Below are positions 23,079 through 31,468 of a DNA stretch of 40,462 nucleotides, piece by piece; positions within the stretch are counted from its first letter, which is position 1; every line of letters begins with the position of its first letter. The notes under the pieces are model-generated. The model saw only the letters and a program-made list of their open reading frames with translations, was not told the DNA's origin and ran no database searches. Position numbers and translations under genes: made by a program. This stretch comes from Acetobacteraceae bacterium (GTDB taxonomy: Bacteria; Pseudomonadota; Alphaproteobacteria; Acetobacterales; Acetobacteraceae), in NCBI GenBank assembly GCA_027487675.1, contig JAIYDD010000112.1:1-40462 (forward strand). The letters run 5' to 3'.

Positions 23079-23597
23079 ATGAGCGACGCCATCCTTCCGC
23101 ACGGCCTGGGCCGCGATCCCTCGCGCATCGCCGCGCATGACCCGAAGCGCGGCCGCTGGATTCCGTGGGTCTTCGTCGGCGGCATGCTGCTGGTCGTCGT
23201 GGTGAATGCGGGGCTGATCTACGCCGCGCTGTCCACCTTCGGCGGCGTCTACACCGCCAGCTCCTACGACCGCGGCCGCGCCTACAACCAGGTGCTGCAG
23301 GAAGCGGCGCGGCAGGACGCGCTGGGCTGGACGGCGCGCGTCGCGCTCGATGGCCGCTTCCTCGCCGTCGCCGCCGCGGCGCGCGACGGCACGCCGGCCG
23401 GCACCGCGATCGAGGGCGTGCTGGGGCGGCCGCTGACGCGGGAGCAGCTGCCGCTCGGCTTCGTCGCCGCCGGGCAGGGCCGCTTCCTGGCCGAGCTGCC
23501 CGCCGACCTGCCCTCCGGCCAGTGGGAAGCCCGCCTGACGCTGCGCGGCACGGGCGGCGAGCGGCTCGAGATCCGGCAGAGGGTGATCGCGCCGTGA
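23079..23597 (+). CDS. ccoH: cbb3 oxidase assembly protein CcoH (FixH)
   Basis: CcoH is a single-pass membrane protein needed for cbb3 assembly and stability. The 172 residues have one N-terminal helix (about 28-50, IPWVFVGGMLLVVVVNAGLIY), the FixH-typical SYDRGRAYNQVL motif right after it, and a periplasmic beta-rich domain. The start ATG is one base after the ccoG stop. The gene's last codons overlap the ccoI start (GTGA), a sign of translational coupling with the copper ATPase with which CcoH is associated. Confidence 0.94.
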   Translation: MSDAILPHGLGRDPSRIAAHDPKRGRWIPWVFVGGMLLVVVVNAGLIYAALSTFGGVYTASSYDRGRAYNQVLQEAARQDALGWTARVALDGRFLAVAAAARDGTPAGTAIEGVLGRPLTREQLPLGFVAAGQGRFLAELPADLPSGQWEARLTLRGTGGERLEIRQRVIAP

Positions 23598-25960
23598 CCC
23601 ACAGCCTGCTGCGTCCCGAAGGCCTGCACCCAGGCGAACAGCCGCTCTCGCGCCTGGCCTGCGCGCATTGCGGCGTGGCCCTGATGCCCGGCCAGGGCGA
23701 GTTCTGCTGCAATGGCTGCGCCGGCGCCCACGCCCTTGTGCGCGGCCTCGGCCTCGATGCCTTCTACCGCCGGCAGGAGACCAGCGCCGGCACGCTGCGC
23801 CCGCCGGAGGCGCCCTCGGGCGTCGATTTCGCCCCGCTGGCGCGCGCCGGGCGCGAGGGGGAGCAGGAGCTGGACCTGATCGTCTCCGGCCTGACCTGCG
23901 GCGCCTGCGTCTGGCTGGTGGAGCAGGCGCTGGCCGCCGAGCCCGACGTGCTGCGCGCCCGCGCCAGCCTGACCACGCGGCGGCTGACCATCGCCTGGCG
24001 CGGCGCGCCTTCGCGCGGCAACCAGTTCGCGGCGCTGGTCGCGCGGCTCGGCTTCCGCGTCGCCCCCTGGTCGCCCGCCTGCCTGCGCGCGACCGAGGAC
24101 GCGGAAGGCCGCGCGCTGGTGCGCGCGCTGGGCATCGCCGCCTTCGGCTCGATGAACGTCATGCTGGTGTCCATCGCCGTCTGGGTCGGCGGCGACATGG
24201 ACCCCGCGACGCGCCACATGATGCATTGGCTCGCCGCGCTGATCGGCCTGCCGACGGTGCTGGTGGCGGGCATGCCCTTCTACCGCTCGGCCTTCGATGC
24301 GATCCGCGCGCGGCGCGTCAACATGGACCTCGCGGTGTCGATCGGCATCGTCGCCACCACGCTGATGTCGCTGAGCGAAACGCTGCGCAACGGCCCCTTC
24401 ACCTGGTTCGACGGCGCGACCAGCCTGCTCGCGCTGCTGCTGGCCGGCCGCGTCATGGACCGCGCGATGCGCCGCCGCGCCCGCCAGGCGGTGGCGGAGC
24501 TGCTGGCGCTGCAGGAAGGGACCGTCGCGCTGCGCCTGCCCGATGGCACCACGCGCGCCGTGCCGGTGGAGAGCCTGCACGAGGGCGACCTCGTTCTCGT
24601 TGCCTCCGGCGAGCGGCTGCGGCTGGACGGCGTGGCGGAGGAGAACGTGCTGCTCGACCTCTCCGCCACCACCGGCGAATCGCTGCCGCGCGACATGGCG
24701 GCCGGCGAGGCGCTGCCGGCCGGCGCGGTCAACATGGGCGCGGCCTTCGTGCTGCGCGTCACCGCCGCGTCGCGCGACGGGTCGCTGGCGCAGCTCGCGC
24801 GGCTGCTGGAACGCGCGGAGCAGGGGCGCGGGCGATTCGTCTCCATCGCCGACAAGGCGGCGCGCGCCTATGTGCCCGTCGTGCTGGTGGTTTCGGCCGG
24901 CACCTTCCTCGGCTGGTGGCAGTGGGTGGGCGTCAGCTGGCAGGAAGCGCTGGTGCCGGCGGTCGCGGCGCTGATCGTCACCTGCCCGTGTGGCCTCGCG
25001 ATCGCGGTGCCGGCGGTGCAGGTGGCGGCGGTGGGCGCGCTGTTCCGCAAGGGCGTGCTGGTGGCTTCCCCCACCGCGCTGGAACGGCTGGCGACCGCCG
25101 ACCATGCGGTGCTCGACAAGACCGGCACGCTGACCGAAGGCCGCCCGGAACTGCTGGACGACCCGACGCTGGACCATGAGGTGCTGCGGGAGGCCACCGC
25201 CATGGCGCGGTCCAGCCGCCACCCGCTGGCGCAGGCGCTGGTGCGCGCCTGCGACGACGCGCCGGTGATGGAAGGCGTCAGGGAATTCCCCGGCCGCGGC
25301 CTGCAGCGCGGCGCGCTGCGGCTCGGCAGCCCGGCCTTCTGCGGGGTGGAGGCGGAGATCAGCTCCGGCATGGAGCTGTGCTTCTGCGTGGCCGGCGAGC
25401 CGCCCGTGACCTTCCGCTTCCACGACCGGCTGCGCGGCGATGCGGGGGAGGCGGTTCGGCAATTGCAGGCGCTCGGCCTGCCGACCGAGCTGCTGTCCGG
25501 CGACGGCGCCGGCGCGGTGGAACAGGCGGCCGCCGCGACCGGCATCGGGCCGTGGCAGGCGCGCGCCACGCCGGCCGACAAGGCGCACCGGATCGAGACG
25601 CTGCGCGCCGGCGGCGGCCGGCCGCTGATGGTCGGCGACGGCATCAACGACGCGGCGGCCCTCGCCCTGGCCCATGTCTCCGTCAGCCCCGGATCGGGGA
25701 CGGACCTGGCGCAGGCGGCGAGCGACATCGTGCTGCGGTCCGAAGGCCTCACCGCGCTGCCGCTGGCCATCCGCGTCGCGCGCCGCGCGCAGCGACTGGC
25801 GGCCCAGAACATCGCCTTCAGCCTCGCCTACAACCTGGTCGCGGTGCCGATGGCGGTGCTGGGCTTCGTCACGCCGCTGATCGCGGCGCTGGTGATGGCC
25901 AGCTCCTCCATCATCGTCATCCTCAACGCGCTGCGCGCGGGGAAGGAGACCCACGCATGA
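23594..25960 (+). CDS. ccoI: Copper-exporting P-type ATPase for cbb3 assembly, CcoI (FixI/CtpA type)
   Basis: CcoI is a P1B-type ATPase that moves Cu(I) across the inner membrane for insertion into CcoN. The 788-residue product starts with GTG overlapping the ccoH stop. It has the CcoI-specific N-terminal cysteines (CAHC at 23-26, CCNGC at 38-42), a heavy-metal domain CxxC (GLTCGAC, 102-105), the transmembrane metal site Cys-Pro-Cys at 464-466, the phosphorylation motif DKTGT at 508-512, and GDGIND around 680-685. All catalytic motifs are intact. An ATGA overlap links it to ccoS. Confidence 0.96.
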   Translation: MTHSLLRPEGLHPGEQPLSRLACAHCGVALMPGQGEFCCNGCAGAHALVRGLGLDAFYRRQETSAGTLRPPEAPSGVDFAPLARAGREGEQELDLIVSGLTCGACVWLVEQALAAEPDVLRARASLTTRRLTIAWRGAPSRGNQFAALVARLGFRVAPWSPACLRATEDAEGRALVRALGIAAFGSMNVMLVSIAVWVGGDMDPATRHMMHWLAALIGLPTVLVAGMPFYRSAFDAIRARRVNMDLAVSIGIVATTLMSLSETLRNGPFTWFDGATSLLALLLAGRVMDRAMRRRARQAVAELLALQEGTVALRLPDGTTRAVPVESLHEGDLVLVASGERLRLDGVAEENVLLDLSATTGESLPRDMAAGEALPAGAVNMGAAFVLRVTAASRDGSLAQLARLLERAEQGRGRFVSIADKAARAYVPVVLVVSAGTFLGWWQWVGVSWQEALVPAVAALIVTCPCGLAIAVPAVQVAAVGALFRKGVLVASPTALERLATADHAVLDKTGTLTEGRPELLDDPTLDHEVLREATAMARSSRHPLAQALVRACDDAPVMEGVREFPGRGLQRGALRLGSPAFCGVEAEISSGMELCFCVAGEPPVTFRFHDRLRGDAGEAVRQLQALGLPTELLSGDGAGAVEQAAAATGIGPWQARATPADKAHRIETLRAGGGRPLMVGDGINDAAALALAHVSVSPGSGTDLAQAASDIVLRSEGLTALPLAIRVARRAQRLAAQNIAFSLAYNLVAVPMAVLGFVTPLIAALVMASSSIIVILNALRAGKETHA

Positions 25961-26118
25961 ACATCCTGGTCTTCCTGGTGCCGGCGGCCCTGACCCTCGG
26001 GCTGCTCGGCCTCGCGCTGTTCCTGTGGACGCTGAAGACGCGCCAGTACGACGACCTGGACGGCGCGGCGTCCCGCATCCTGTTCGACGACGTGCCCCGG
26101 AAGGACACCACGCCATGA
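25957..26118 (+). CDS. ccoS: cbb3 oxidase assembly protein CcoS
   Basis: CcoS is a short membrane protein required for cofactor (heme and CuB) insertion into cbb3 oxidase. The 53-residue product shows the family pattern: an N-terminal hydrophobic helix (about 3-25), then WTLKTRQYDDLDGAASRILFDD, which matches the conserved GQFDDLDTPA..ILFDD region. It overlaps both ccoI upstream and the next small gene downstream by ATGA junctions. Confidence 0.95.
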   Translation: MNILVFLVPAALTLGLLGLALFLWTLKTRQYDDLDGAASRILFDDVPRKDTTP

Positions 26119-26294
26119 CCTACTTCCTCGCCATGTGTGCGCTGCTCGCCATCACCGGCCTCGCCGCCATCGCGGCAGCGCAGGAGATCGGGCTCGAGAT
26201 CTTCGGCTACGCGCTCTTCGCCTTCGCGGTGCTGTTCGGCTACTTCCTGGTGAAGCGCCACTACGACCACGCCGACGGCACCGCGCGGCACTGA
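26115..26294 (+). CDS. Small two-helix membrane protein coupled to ccoS
   Basis: The 59-residue frame begins at an ATG that overlaps the ccoS stop codon (ATGA), exactly as ccoS overlaps ccoI. It predicts two membrane helices (about 2-22, TYFLAMCALLAITGLAAIAAA, and about 28-46, IFGYALFAFAVLFGYFLV) with a charged, His-bearing C-terminus (KRHYDHADGTARH). I recognise no family. Its coupling, composition and hydrophobicity argue for a real gene, and its position suggests an accessory or assembly factor of cbb3 oxidase. The His-rich tail could bind metal or heme, which is speculation. Confidence 0.7.
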   Translation: MTYFLAMCALLAITGLAAIAAAQEIGLEIFGYALFAFAVLFGYFLVKRHYDHADGTARH

Positions 26295-26320
26295 CGGCGG
26301 GGGGCTGTGTTGCGCTTGTG

Positions 26321-26382
26321 GCCCGGGGAAGGCTCCGCCTTCCCCGTACCCCATCCGCGAGGGGCCTGAGGCCCCTCGACCC
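26321..26382 (-). repeat. Double-hairpin intergenic repeat, copy B (inverted)
   Basis: GGGGAAGGC-TCC-GCCTTCCCC (26325-26345) and GAGGGGCC-TGA-GGCCCCTC (26359-26377) are joined by GTACCCC and end in GACCCC. Read on the minus strand this has the same order as copy A. It directly follows the cbb3 cluster and may serve as its transcription end or processing barrier. Confidence 0.7.
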
Positions 26383-26393
26383 CCATCAGTTAT

Positions 26394-26468
26394 GTCGTCG
26401 GTTGGGGAGGGGGCGGCGCGCGCCCGTGCCATGGCTGCGCCCTTGAGGCCCCCTCCCCAACCGACGAC
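26394..26468. repeat. 75-bp inverted-repeat element with perfect 20-bp arms
   Basis: Left arm 26394-26413 begins GTCGTCGGTTGGGG, and right arm 26449-26468 is its exact complement, around a 35-base centre. Similarity decays outward but continues imperfectly (CAGTTAT against the complement of AAGACTTA). It sits between double-hairpin copies B and C. It looks like a miniature insertion element or a strong RNA hairpin; no coding frame is inside. Confidence 0.75.
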
Positions 26469-26480
26469 AAGACTTACGGC

Positions 26481-26539
26481 GGGGTCCGGGGGGCGCCACG
26501 CCCCCCGGCGGGAGGGTTCGGGAGGGCGGAGCCCTCCCG
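26481..26539 (+). repeat. Double-hairpin intergenic repeat, copy C
   Basis: GGGGTC is followed by a perfect 10-bp stem (CCGGGGGGCG / CGCCCCCCGG at 26486-26508), a GCGGGAGGGTT linker, and a perfect 9-bp stem (CGGGAGGGC / GCCCTCCCG at 26519-26539). It has the same orientation as copy A. It lies 25 bases past the end of the Lrp gene. Confidence 0.7.
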
Positions 26540-26564
26540 AGAAGCCACCGGCGCAACCCACTCC

Positions 26565-27020
26565 TCACGCCGGCACCGGCGCCAGTTCCTGCTTCAGGCA
26601 TTTCAGGGCGAAGCTGGTCCGTGTGTGTCGGATGCCCGGCAGGCGGTAGAGTCGTTCGCGCAGCAGGGTTTCATAGCCTTTCGTGCCGCTGACCGCGGCC
26701 TTGATGACGTAGTCGTATTCGCCGGTGATCAGGTGGCATTCCAGCACCTCCGGCATGGCGTTCACCGCCGCTTCGAAGCGCCGCAGGTTCTCCTCGTCAT
26801 GGCGTTCCATCATCACCTCGATGAACACCGTGTCGGGCAGGCCGAGCGCCGCCTGGTCCAGCAGCGCCGCGTAGCCGCGGATCACGCCCGCCTGTTCCAG
26901 CCGCTTCACCCGCGTCCAGCAGGGGGAGGGCGAGAGCCCCACCTCCTCGGCCAGTTCGGCGTTGGTCAGCCGGCCCCGGCGGGCGAGGGCCCGAAGGATC
27001 TTCCTGTCGATCGCATCCAT
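26565..27020 (-). CDS. Lrp/AsnC-family transcriptional regulator
   Basis: A 151-residue Lrp-type regulator. An N-terminal helix-turn-helix (MDAIDRKILRALARRGRLTNAELAEEVGLSPSPCWTRVKRLEQAG) is followed by the RAM ligand/oligomerisation domain, including CHLITGEYDYVIKAAV and LPGIRHTRTSFALK. These proteins sense amino acids or their keto acids. It is divergent from an indolepyruvate oxidoreductase gene, so aromatic or branched-chain keto-acid catabolism is the likely target. ATG 27020 is chosen because GGGAGG lies 9 bases upstream; ATG 27029 would abut that site. An 8-bp inverted repeat in the promoter gap is a candidate operator. Confidence 0.92.
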   Translation of the reverse strand: MDAIDRKILRALARRGRLTNAELAEEVGLSPSPCWTRVKRLEQAGVIRGYAALLDQAALGLPDTVFIEVMMERHDEENLRRFEAAVNAMPEVLECHLITGEYDYVIKAAVSGTKGYETLLRERLYRLPGIRHTRTSFALKCLKQELAPVPA

Positions 27021-27028
27021 GCAGAACA

Positions 27029-27070
27029 TCCTCCCGTTTCTTCGGCGCTGCACAACAGACTACGGGAGGA
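27029..27070. promoter_or_regulatory. Candidate Lrp operator: inverted repeat in divergent promoter
   Basis: TCCTCCCG (27029-27036) and CGGGAGGA (27063-27070) form an inverted repeat with a 26-base spacer, between the Lrp gene and the oxidoreductase. Lrp-family members commonly bind such spaced sites in the gap to their target. The left arm also contains the ribosome site of the Lrp gene, so the symmetry could be chance. Confidence 0.35.
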
Positions 27071-27130
27071 CTCCCTGGCGCAACCAGCCCATCCTCCCTA
27101 CAGTCTGGGAAAGTGAGCGGGAGACGTCGC

Positions 27131-30100
27131 ATGGGCAGCCTTCAGCGCCCCGAAGCGAGCCTCGAGGACAAGTGGGACCTGGCCGGGGAGCCGGTGGTGC
27201 TCACCGGCATCCAGGCCCTGGTGCGCCTGCCGCTGCTGCGGCGGGACCTCGATCGCGCGCTGGGCTGGAAGACCGCGGGCTATATCAGCGGCTACCGGGG
27301 CTCGCCGATCGGCGGCTACGACAAGGAACTGGAGAAGCAGGCGGCGCGCCTCGCCGCCGCCGACATCGTCTTCAACCCCGGCCTGAACGAGGACCTGGCG
27401 GCGACCGCAGTGTGGGGCACGCAGCAGGTCCCGCTCTCGCCCGGCGCGCGGTTCGAGGGCGTGTTCGGCATCTGGTACGGCAAGGGCCCGGGCCTGGATC
27501 GCAGCGGGGATGCGCTGCGCCACGCCAATTCCGCCGGCACCTCCGCCAAGGGCGGCGCGCTGGCGCTGTCGGGCGACGATCCCTCGGCCAAGTCCTCCAC
27601 CGTCACCTCGGGCTGCGAAGTCACCTTCCAGGACCTGGAAATGCCCTTCCTCGACCCGGCCGAGGTCGCGGAGGTGCTGGAATTCGGCGTGAAGGGCATC
27701 GCGCTGTCGCGCTTCGCCGGCACCTGGGTCGGGCTGAAATGCATCGCGGAGACGATGGACGCCTCCGCGACCCTGCGCGTCGATCCGAACGCCTACCTGA
27801 CGCATGCGCCGAACGGCGTGGAGATGCCGCCCGACGGGCTGCACATCCGCATCCCCGATCCCTTCCTGGAGCAGGAGAAGCGGCTGCGGCTGTACAGGCT
27901 GCCGGCCGCGGTGGCCTTCGCGCGCGCCAACGGCTTCGACCGCCTGGTGATGGACCCGCCCGCCGCGCGCTTCGGCATCGCGGTGCGCGGCAAGGCTTTT
28001 GCCACGCTGCGCCAGGCGCTGGCGGATGCGGGGATCACGCCGGATGTCGCGCGGCGCGGGGGCCTGCGCATCTGGAAGGTGGGGCTCGCCTGGCCGCTGG
28101 ACGCCGAAGGTGCCCGCGCCTTCGCCGACGGGCTCGACGAGATCCTGGTGGTGGAGGACCGCCGCGCCTTCCTGGAACCCCAGCTGAAGGACGCGCTCTA
28201 TGGGATGGAGCGCCGGCCGCGCGTCACCGGCAAGCGCGACGAGCGCGGCGCGCCGCTGCTGTCGGAACTGGCGGAGCTCGACGCCGGCCAGATCCTGCGC
28301 GCGCTGGCCGCCCGCCTGCCGGAGGCGCTGCGCACGGAGGCGCTGGACCGCCGCATCGCGGAACTCGACGCGCTGGCCCGCGCGGCGGCCGAGCCGCTGG
28401 TGGTGCGCGATCCCACCTTCTGCCCCGGCTGCCCGCACAACACCTCGACCCGCGTGCCCGAGGGCTCGCGCGGCATGGCCGGCATCGGCTGCCACTGGCT
28501 GACCACGAAGATCCCCGAGCGCAACACCAACAGCTACACGCATATGGGCGGGGAAGGCATTCCCTGGCTCGGCATCGCGCCGTTCAGCGACGAGAAGCAC
28601 ATCTTCTCCAATGTCGGCGACGGCACCTTCACGCATTCGGGCAGCCTGGCGATCCGCGCCGCCGTCGCGGCCAAGGCCAACATCACCTACAAGGTGCTGG
28701 TCAATTCCGCCGTGGCGATGACCGGCGGCCAGACGGTGGAAGGCGCGCCGGGCGTGCCGCGCATCACGGCGCAGCTTCGCGCGGAAGGCGTGCAGCGCAT
28801 CGCGATCGTCTCCGACGACCCGGATCGGCACAAGGACGATCCGGAGATGCCCGCCGGCCTCAGCTACCACCACCGCAGCGCGCTGGACGCCGTGCAGCGC
28901 GAGCTGCGCGAGGTGAAGGGCGTCACCGCCATCGTCTACGACCAGGAATGCGCGACCGAGCGCCGCCGCAAGCGCAAGCGCGGCAAGGCGGCGGTGGCGG
29001 AGCGCCGCGCGGTGATCAATCCCCGCGTCTGCGAGGATTGCGGCGAATGCTCCCGCGTCTCCAACTGCATCGCGGTGGAGCCGCTGGAGACGGCGTTCGG
29101 CCGCAAGCGGAAGATCGAGCAATCGGCCTGCAACCAGGATCTTTCGTGTGTGCAGGGTTTCTGCCCGTCCTTCGTCACGCTGCTCGGCGCGGACATCGCG
29201 AAGCCGAAGGCGCTGGCGATGCCGGAGGGCGCGCTGCCGGATCCCGTGCTGCCGCAGCCTGTCGATGGGCGGGCGTGGAACGTGACGGTCGCGGGCGTCG
29301 GCGGGCAGGGCGTGACCGCGCTCGGCGCGATCCTGGCCATGGCCGCGCATATCGACGGCCGGCCGAGCCGCAGCGTCGATACGCTCGGCTTCGCGCAGAA
29401 GGGCGGCGGCGTCTATGTGCAGCTGCGCATCGGCCAGCCGGGCACGGATGAATCGACCATCCCCGGCCCGCGCATCGGCGCGGGCCAGGCGGATCTGCTG
29501 ATCGCCTCCGACATGGTGGTGGCGCATGGGCGCAATGCGCGGCCGCTGCTGGGCGCGGACCGCACCGCGGCGGTGGTCAACGCGGACCTCGCGCCCACCG
29601 CGCAATTCGTGCGCGACACCTCCACCCGCTACGACGCGCCGGGGATGCTGGACAGCCTGCGCGCGGTGGTGCGGGAACTGCACGTGGTGGAGGCGGCGTC
29701 CGAGGTGACGGAGGCGCTGGGCGATGCGATCTACCTCAACATCTGGCTGCTCGGCATGGCCTTCCAGCGCGGGCTGGTGCCGGTCTCGGCGCCGGCGATC
29801 GAGCAGGCCATCCGGCTGAACGGCGCGCAGGTCGAGCGCAATCTCGCCGCCTTCGCGCTCGGCCGCCGCGCCGCGCTGGAAGGCCGGGACGCCGCGCCGC
29901 GCGGGCCGGAACCGCTGGAGGCGCTGATCGCCCGCCGCGTCGCCGACCTGACCGACTACCAGGATGCGCGCTACGCCGCGCGCTATGCCGGCTTCGTGGC
30001 GAAGGTCCGCGCGGCCGAAGCCGCCGCGATGCCGGGCGAGCAGCGCCTGTCGCGCGCGTTCGCGACGCAGCTCTACCGCCTGATGGCCTTCAAGGACGAG

Positions 30101-30538
30101 TACGAGGTGGCGCGTCTGCACAGCCTGCCGGAATGGCACGCGCAGTTGGCCGCGCAGTTCACCGGCACGCAGCGGATCGAGATGCATCTCGCGCCGCCTG
30201 CCCTCTCGAAGCCGGACCCGAACACCGGCCTGCCGCAAAAACGCGCCTTCGGCCCCTGGATGCTGCGCGCGATGGGCCTGCTGCGGCACGGCAAGCGGCT
30301 GCGCTTCACGCCGCTCGATCCCTTCGGCCGCACCGAGGAGCGGCGCATGGAACGCGCGCTGATCGAGGACTACAGCGACGCGATCGAGGGTTTCCTGGCG
30401 AAGCTCTCGCCCACCACGCACGCCGCGATCTGCGACTGGGCCGAGGCCGCCGCCGGCATCAAGGGTTTTGGTCCGATCAAGGAACGCAACGTGGCGAAGA
30501 CCCGCGCGCGCTGGGCGGAGATCGCGGCGCGGGTTTAG
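27131..30538 (+). CDS. Indolepyruvate:ferredoxin oxidoreductase, fused form
   Basis: This 1135-residue enzyme oxidatively decarboxylates aryl-pyruvates (indolepyruvate, phenylpyruvate) or related 2-keto acids to acyl-CoA, reducing ferredoxin. It fuses the thiamine-diphosphate IorA-like part and the IorB-like part. Landmarks are the N-terminal GYISGYRGSPIGGYD, the cysteine motif FCPGCPHNTSTR (about 430), the TPP-binding IGCHWLT...GDGTFTHSG region, the cysteine cluster CEDCGECSRVSNC...CNQDLSCVQGFCPSF (about 633-680), and the gamma-type domain VAGVGGQGVTALG (about 718) with GFAQKGGGVYVQLR. The last about 230 residues match DUF6537. ATG 27131 with GGGAGA upstream is preferred over GTG 27113. The divergent Lrp gene is its likely regulator. 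Confidence 0.95.
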   Translation: MGSLQRPEASLEDKWDLAGEPVVLTGIQALVRLPLLRRDLDRALGWKTAGYISGYRGSPIGGYDKELEKQAARLAAADIVFNPGLNEDLAATAVWGTQQVPLSPGARFEGVFGIWYGKGPGLDRSGDALRHANSAGTSAKGGALALSGDDPSAKSSTVTSGCEVTFQDLEMPFLDPAEVAEVLEFGVKGIALSRFAGTWVGLKCIAETMDASATLRVDPNAYLTHAPNGVEMPPDGLHIRIPDPFLEQEKRLRLYRLPAAVAFARANGFDRLVMDPPAARFGIAVRGKAFATLRQALADAGITPDVARRGGLRIWKVGLAWPLDAEGARAFADGLDEILVVEDRRAFLEPQLKDALYGMERRPRVTGKRDERGAPLLSELAELDAGQILRALAARLPEALRTEALDRRIAELDALARAAAEPLVVRDPTFCPGCPHNTSTRVPEGSRGMAGIGCHWLTTKIPERNTNSYTHMGGEGIPWLGIAPFSDEKHIFSNVGDGTFTHSGSLAIRAAVAAKANITYKVLVNSAVAMTGGQTVEGAPGVPRITAQLRAEGVQRIAIVSDDPDRHKDDPEMPAGLSYHHRSALDAVQRELREVKGVTAIVYDQECATERRRKRKRGKAAVAERRAVINPRVCEDCGECSRVSNCIAVEPLETAFGRKRKIEQSACNQDLSCVQGFCPSFVTLLGADIAKPKALAMPEGALPDPVLPQPVDGRAWNVTVAGVGGQGVTALGAILAMAAHIDGRPSRSVDTLGFAQKGGGVYVQLRIGQPGTDESTIPGPRIGAGQADLLIASDMVVAHGRNARPLLGADRTAAVVNADLAPTAQFVRDTSTRYDAPGMLDSLRAVVRELHVVEAASEVTEALGDAIYLNIWLLGMAFQRGLVPVSAPAIEQAIRLNGAQVERNLAAFALGRRAALEGRDAAPRGPEPLEALIARRVADLTDYQDARYAARYAGFVAKVRAAEAAAMPGEQRLSRAFATQLYRLMAFKDEYEVARLHSLPEWHAQLAAQFTGTQRIEMHLAPPALSKPDPNTGLPQKRAFGPWMLRAMGLLRHGKRLRFTPLDPFGRTEERRMERALIEDYSDAIEGFLAKLSPTTHAAICDWAEAAAGIKGFGPIKERNVAKTRARWAEIAARV

Positions 30539-30563
30539 CAGGCTGGGGAAAACGCCCAAGAAG

Positions 30564-30624
30564 CCCTCTCCCCGTCATTCATGGGGGAGAGCGCCGTGGC
30601 AGCGCCCCGTCGGGGTGAGGGGGA
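30564..30624 (-). repeat. REP-like palindrome pair, inverted copy
   Basis: CTCTCCCC (30566-30573) pairs with GGGGAGAG (30584-30591), followed further right by CGGGGTGAGGGGG, the complement of the CCCCTCACCCC lead at 30663. Together with 30660-30710 this forms two related elements facing each other in the 196-base gap after the oxidoreductase. Confidence 0.6.
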
Positions 30625-30675
30625 CGCGCAAGGTCCTGACGTCGTTCATCATCCGGCACGCCCCCCTCACCCCAA

Positions 30676-30710
30676 CCCTCTCCCCCCTGCGGGTGGAGAG
30701 GGGCGTTTTT
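30676..30710 (+). terminator. Terminator-like hairpin after the oxidoreductase gene
   Basis: CCCTCTCC (30676-30683) pairs with GGAGAGGG (30695-30702) and is followed by GCGTTTTT. It is a REP-family palindrome placed 138 bases past the oxidoreductase stop and can end rightward transcription before the convergent lipoprotein gene. Confidence 0.6.
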
Positions 30711-30734
30711 CGGCAGCCTGCTCGGCGCGCCGCG

Positions 30735-31382
30735 CTACCGCGCCGGCACCGGGTCCTTCGGCAGGCTGGTCTCCGTCCGGTTGGGATCGGCGCCCGGCGT
30801 GGTCGCGCGGTGGATCATCACGTGGAAGGGCGTCTGCGCCTCGGTGTTGGCGCGCAGGATCAGCGCGCTCGGCGGCACCGGCGCCACCGCCGCCGGCATC
30901 ACCATCGCCGCATAGCGCATCCGCGATCCGCCGGCGGAGGGCGCGGCCGAGGCGACCTGCTCCGGCGAGGCGACCCGCACCGCCAGCTGCGGGCTGCGCG
31001 ACAGCACGCCGACGAACTCCGCGAAGGCCGCCTCGACCTGCCGCGCGTCCAGGTTGGGCGAGCCCAGCTCGCACATCGGCTCGCTTGTGCCGGCGAAGAG
31101 CAGCGTGGGACCGGCCGGGCTGGGCCGCAGGTACATGCGCACGCCCTCCGCCAGGCTGGCCGGCCGGTGCGGCGCGCGCACCTCCCCGAAGCCGAAGCGG
31201 CGCGCGCGGCGGTCGATCTCGGCCGGGTCGAGGTTCATGCACATCTCGGCGAAGGCCGCGACGGCCATCCGCCCGGTATCCGCGGCGGCGCCCGGCTGCG
31301 CCCCCGCGCCGGGCGGCGCCCCGCCCGGCGCGCAGCCCGCGGCGGACAGCAGGGCGACCAGCATCAGGCAGGCGCGACGCAT
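30735..31382 (-). CDS. Putative lipoprotein, paralogue 1
   Basis: A 215-residue protein with a lipoprotein signal (MRRACLMLVALLSAAGC, Cys about 17) followed by a Gly/Pro/Ala spacer. The mature part begins AFAEMCMNLDPAEIDRRARRFGFGEV and contains two further conserved-looking cysteines (CMNLD and PMCELG) that could form a disulfide. I recognise no family with certainty. The next gene upstream on the same strand encodes a diverged relative with the same layout: F-x3-C-x-LD start, Cys in the middle, PPS/PPG near the end. It is exported to the cell envelope. The role is unknown. Confidence 0.7.
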   Translation of the reverse strand: MRRACLMLVALLSAAGCAPGGAPPGAGAQPGAAADTGRMAVAAFAEMCMNLDPAEIDRRARRFGFGEVRAPHRPASLAEGVRMYLRPSPAGPTLLFAGTSEPMCELGSPNLDARQVEAAFAEFVGVLSRSPQLAVRVASPEQVASAAPSAGGSRMRYAAMVMPAAVAPVPPSALILRANTEAQTPFHVMIHRATTPGADPNRTETSLPKDPVPAR

Positions 31383-31468
31383 GGGGGAGGCCTCCGGCTC
31401 GGCGTTCCGAGACCGGACGAAACCCCCTCGCGCCCGCCGCCGTCAACCGCGCCGCGCGCGCGCCGCGG

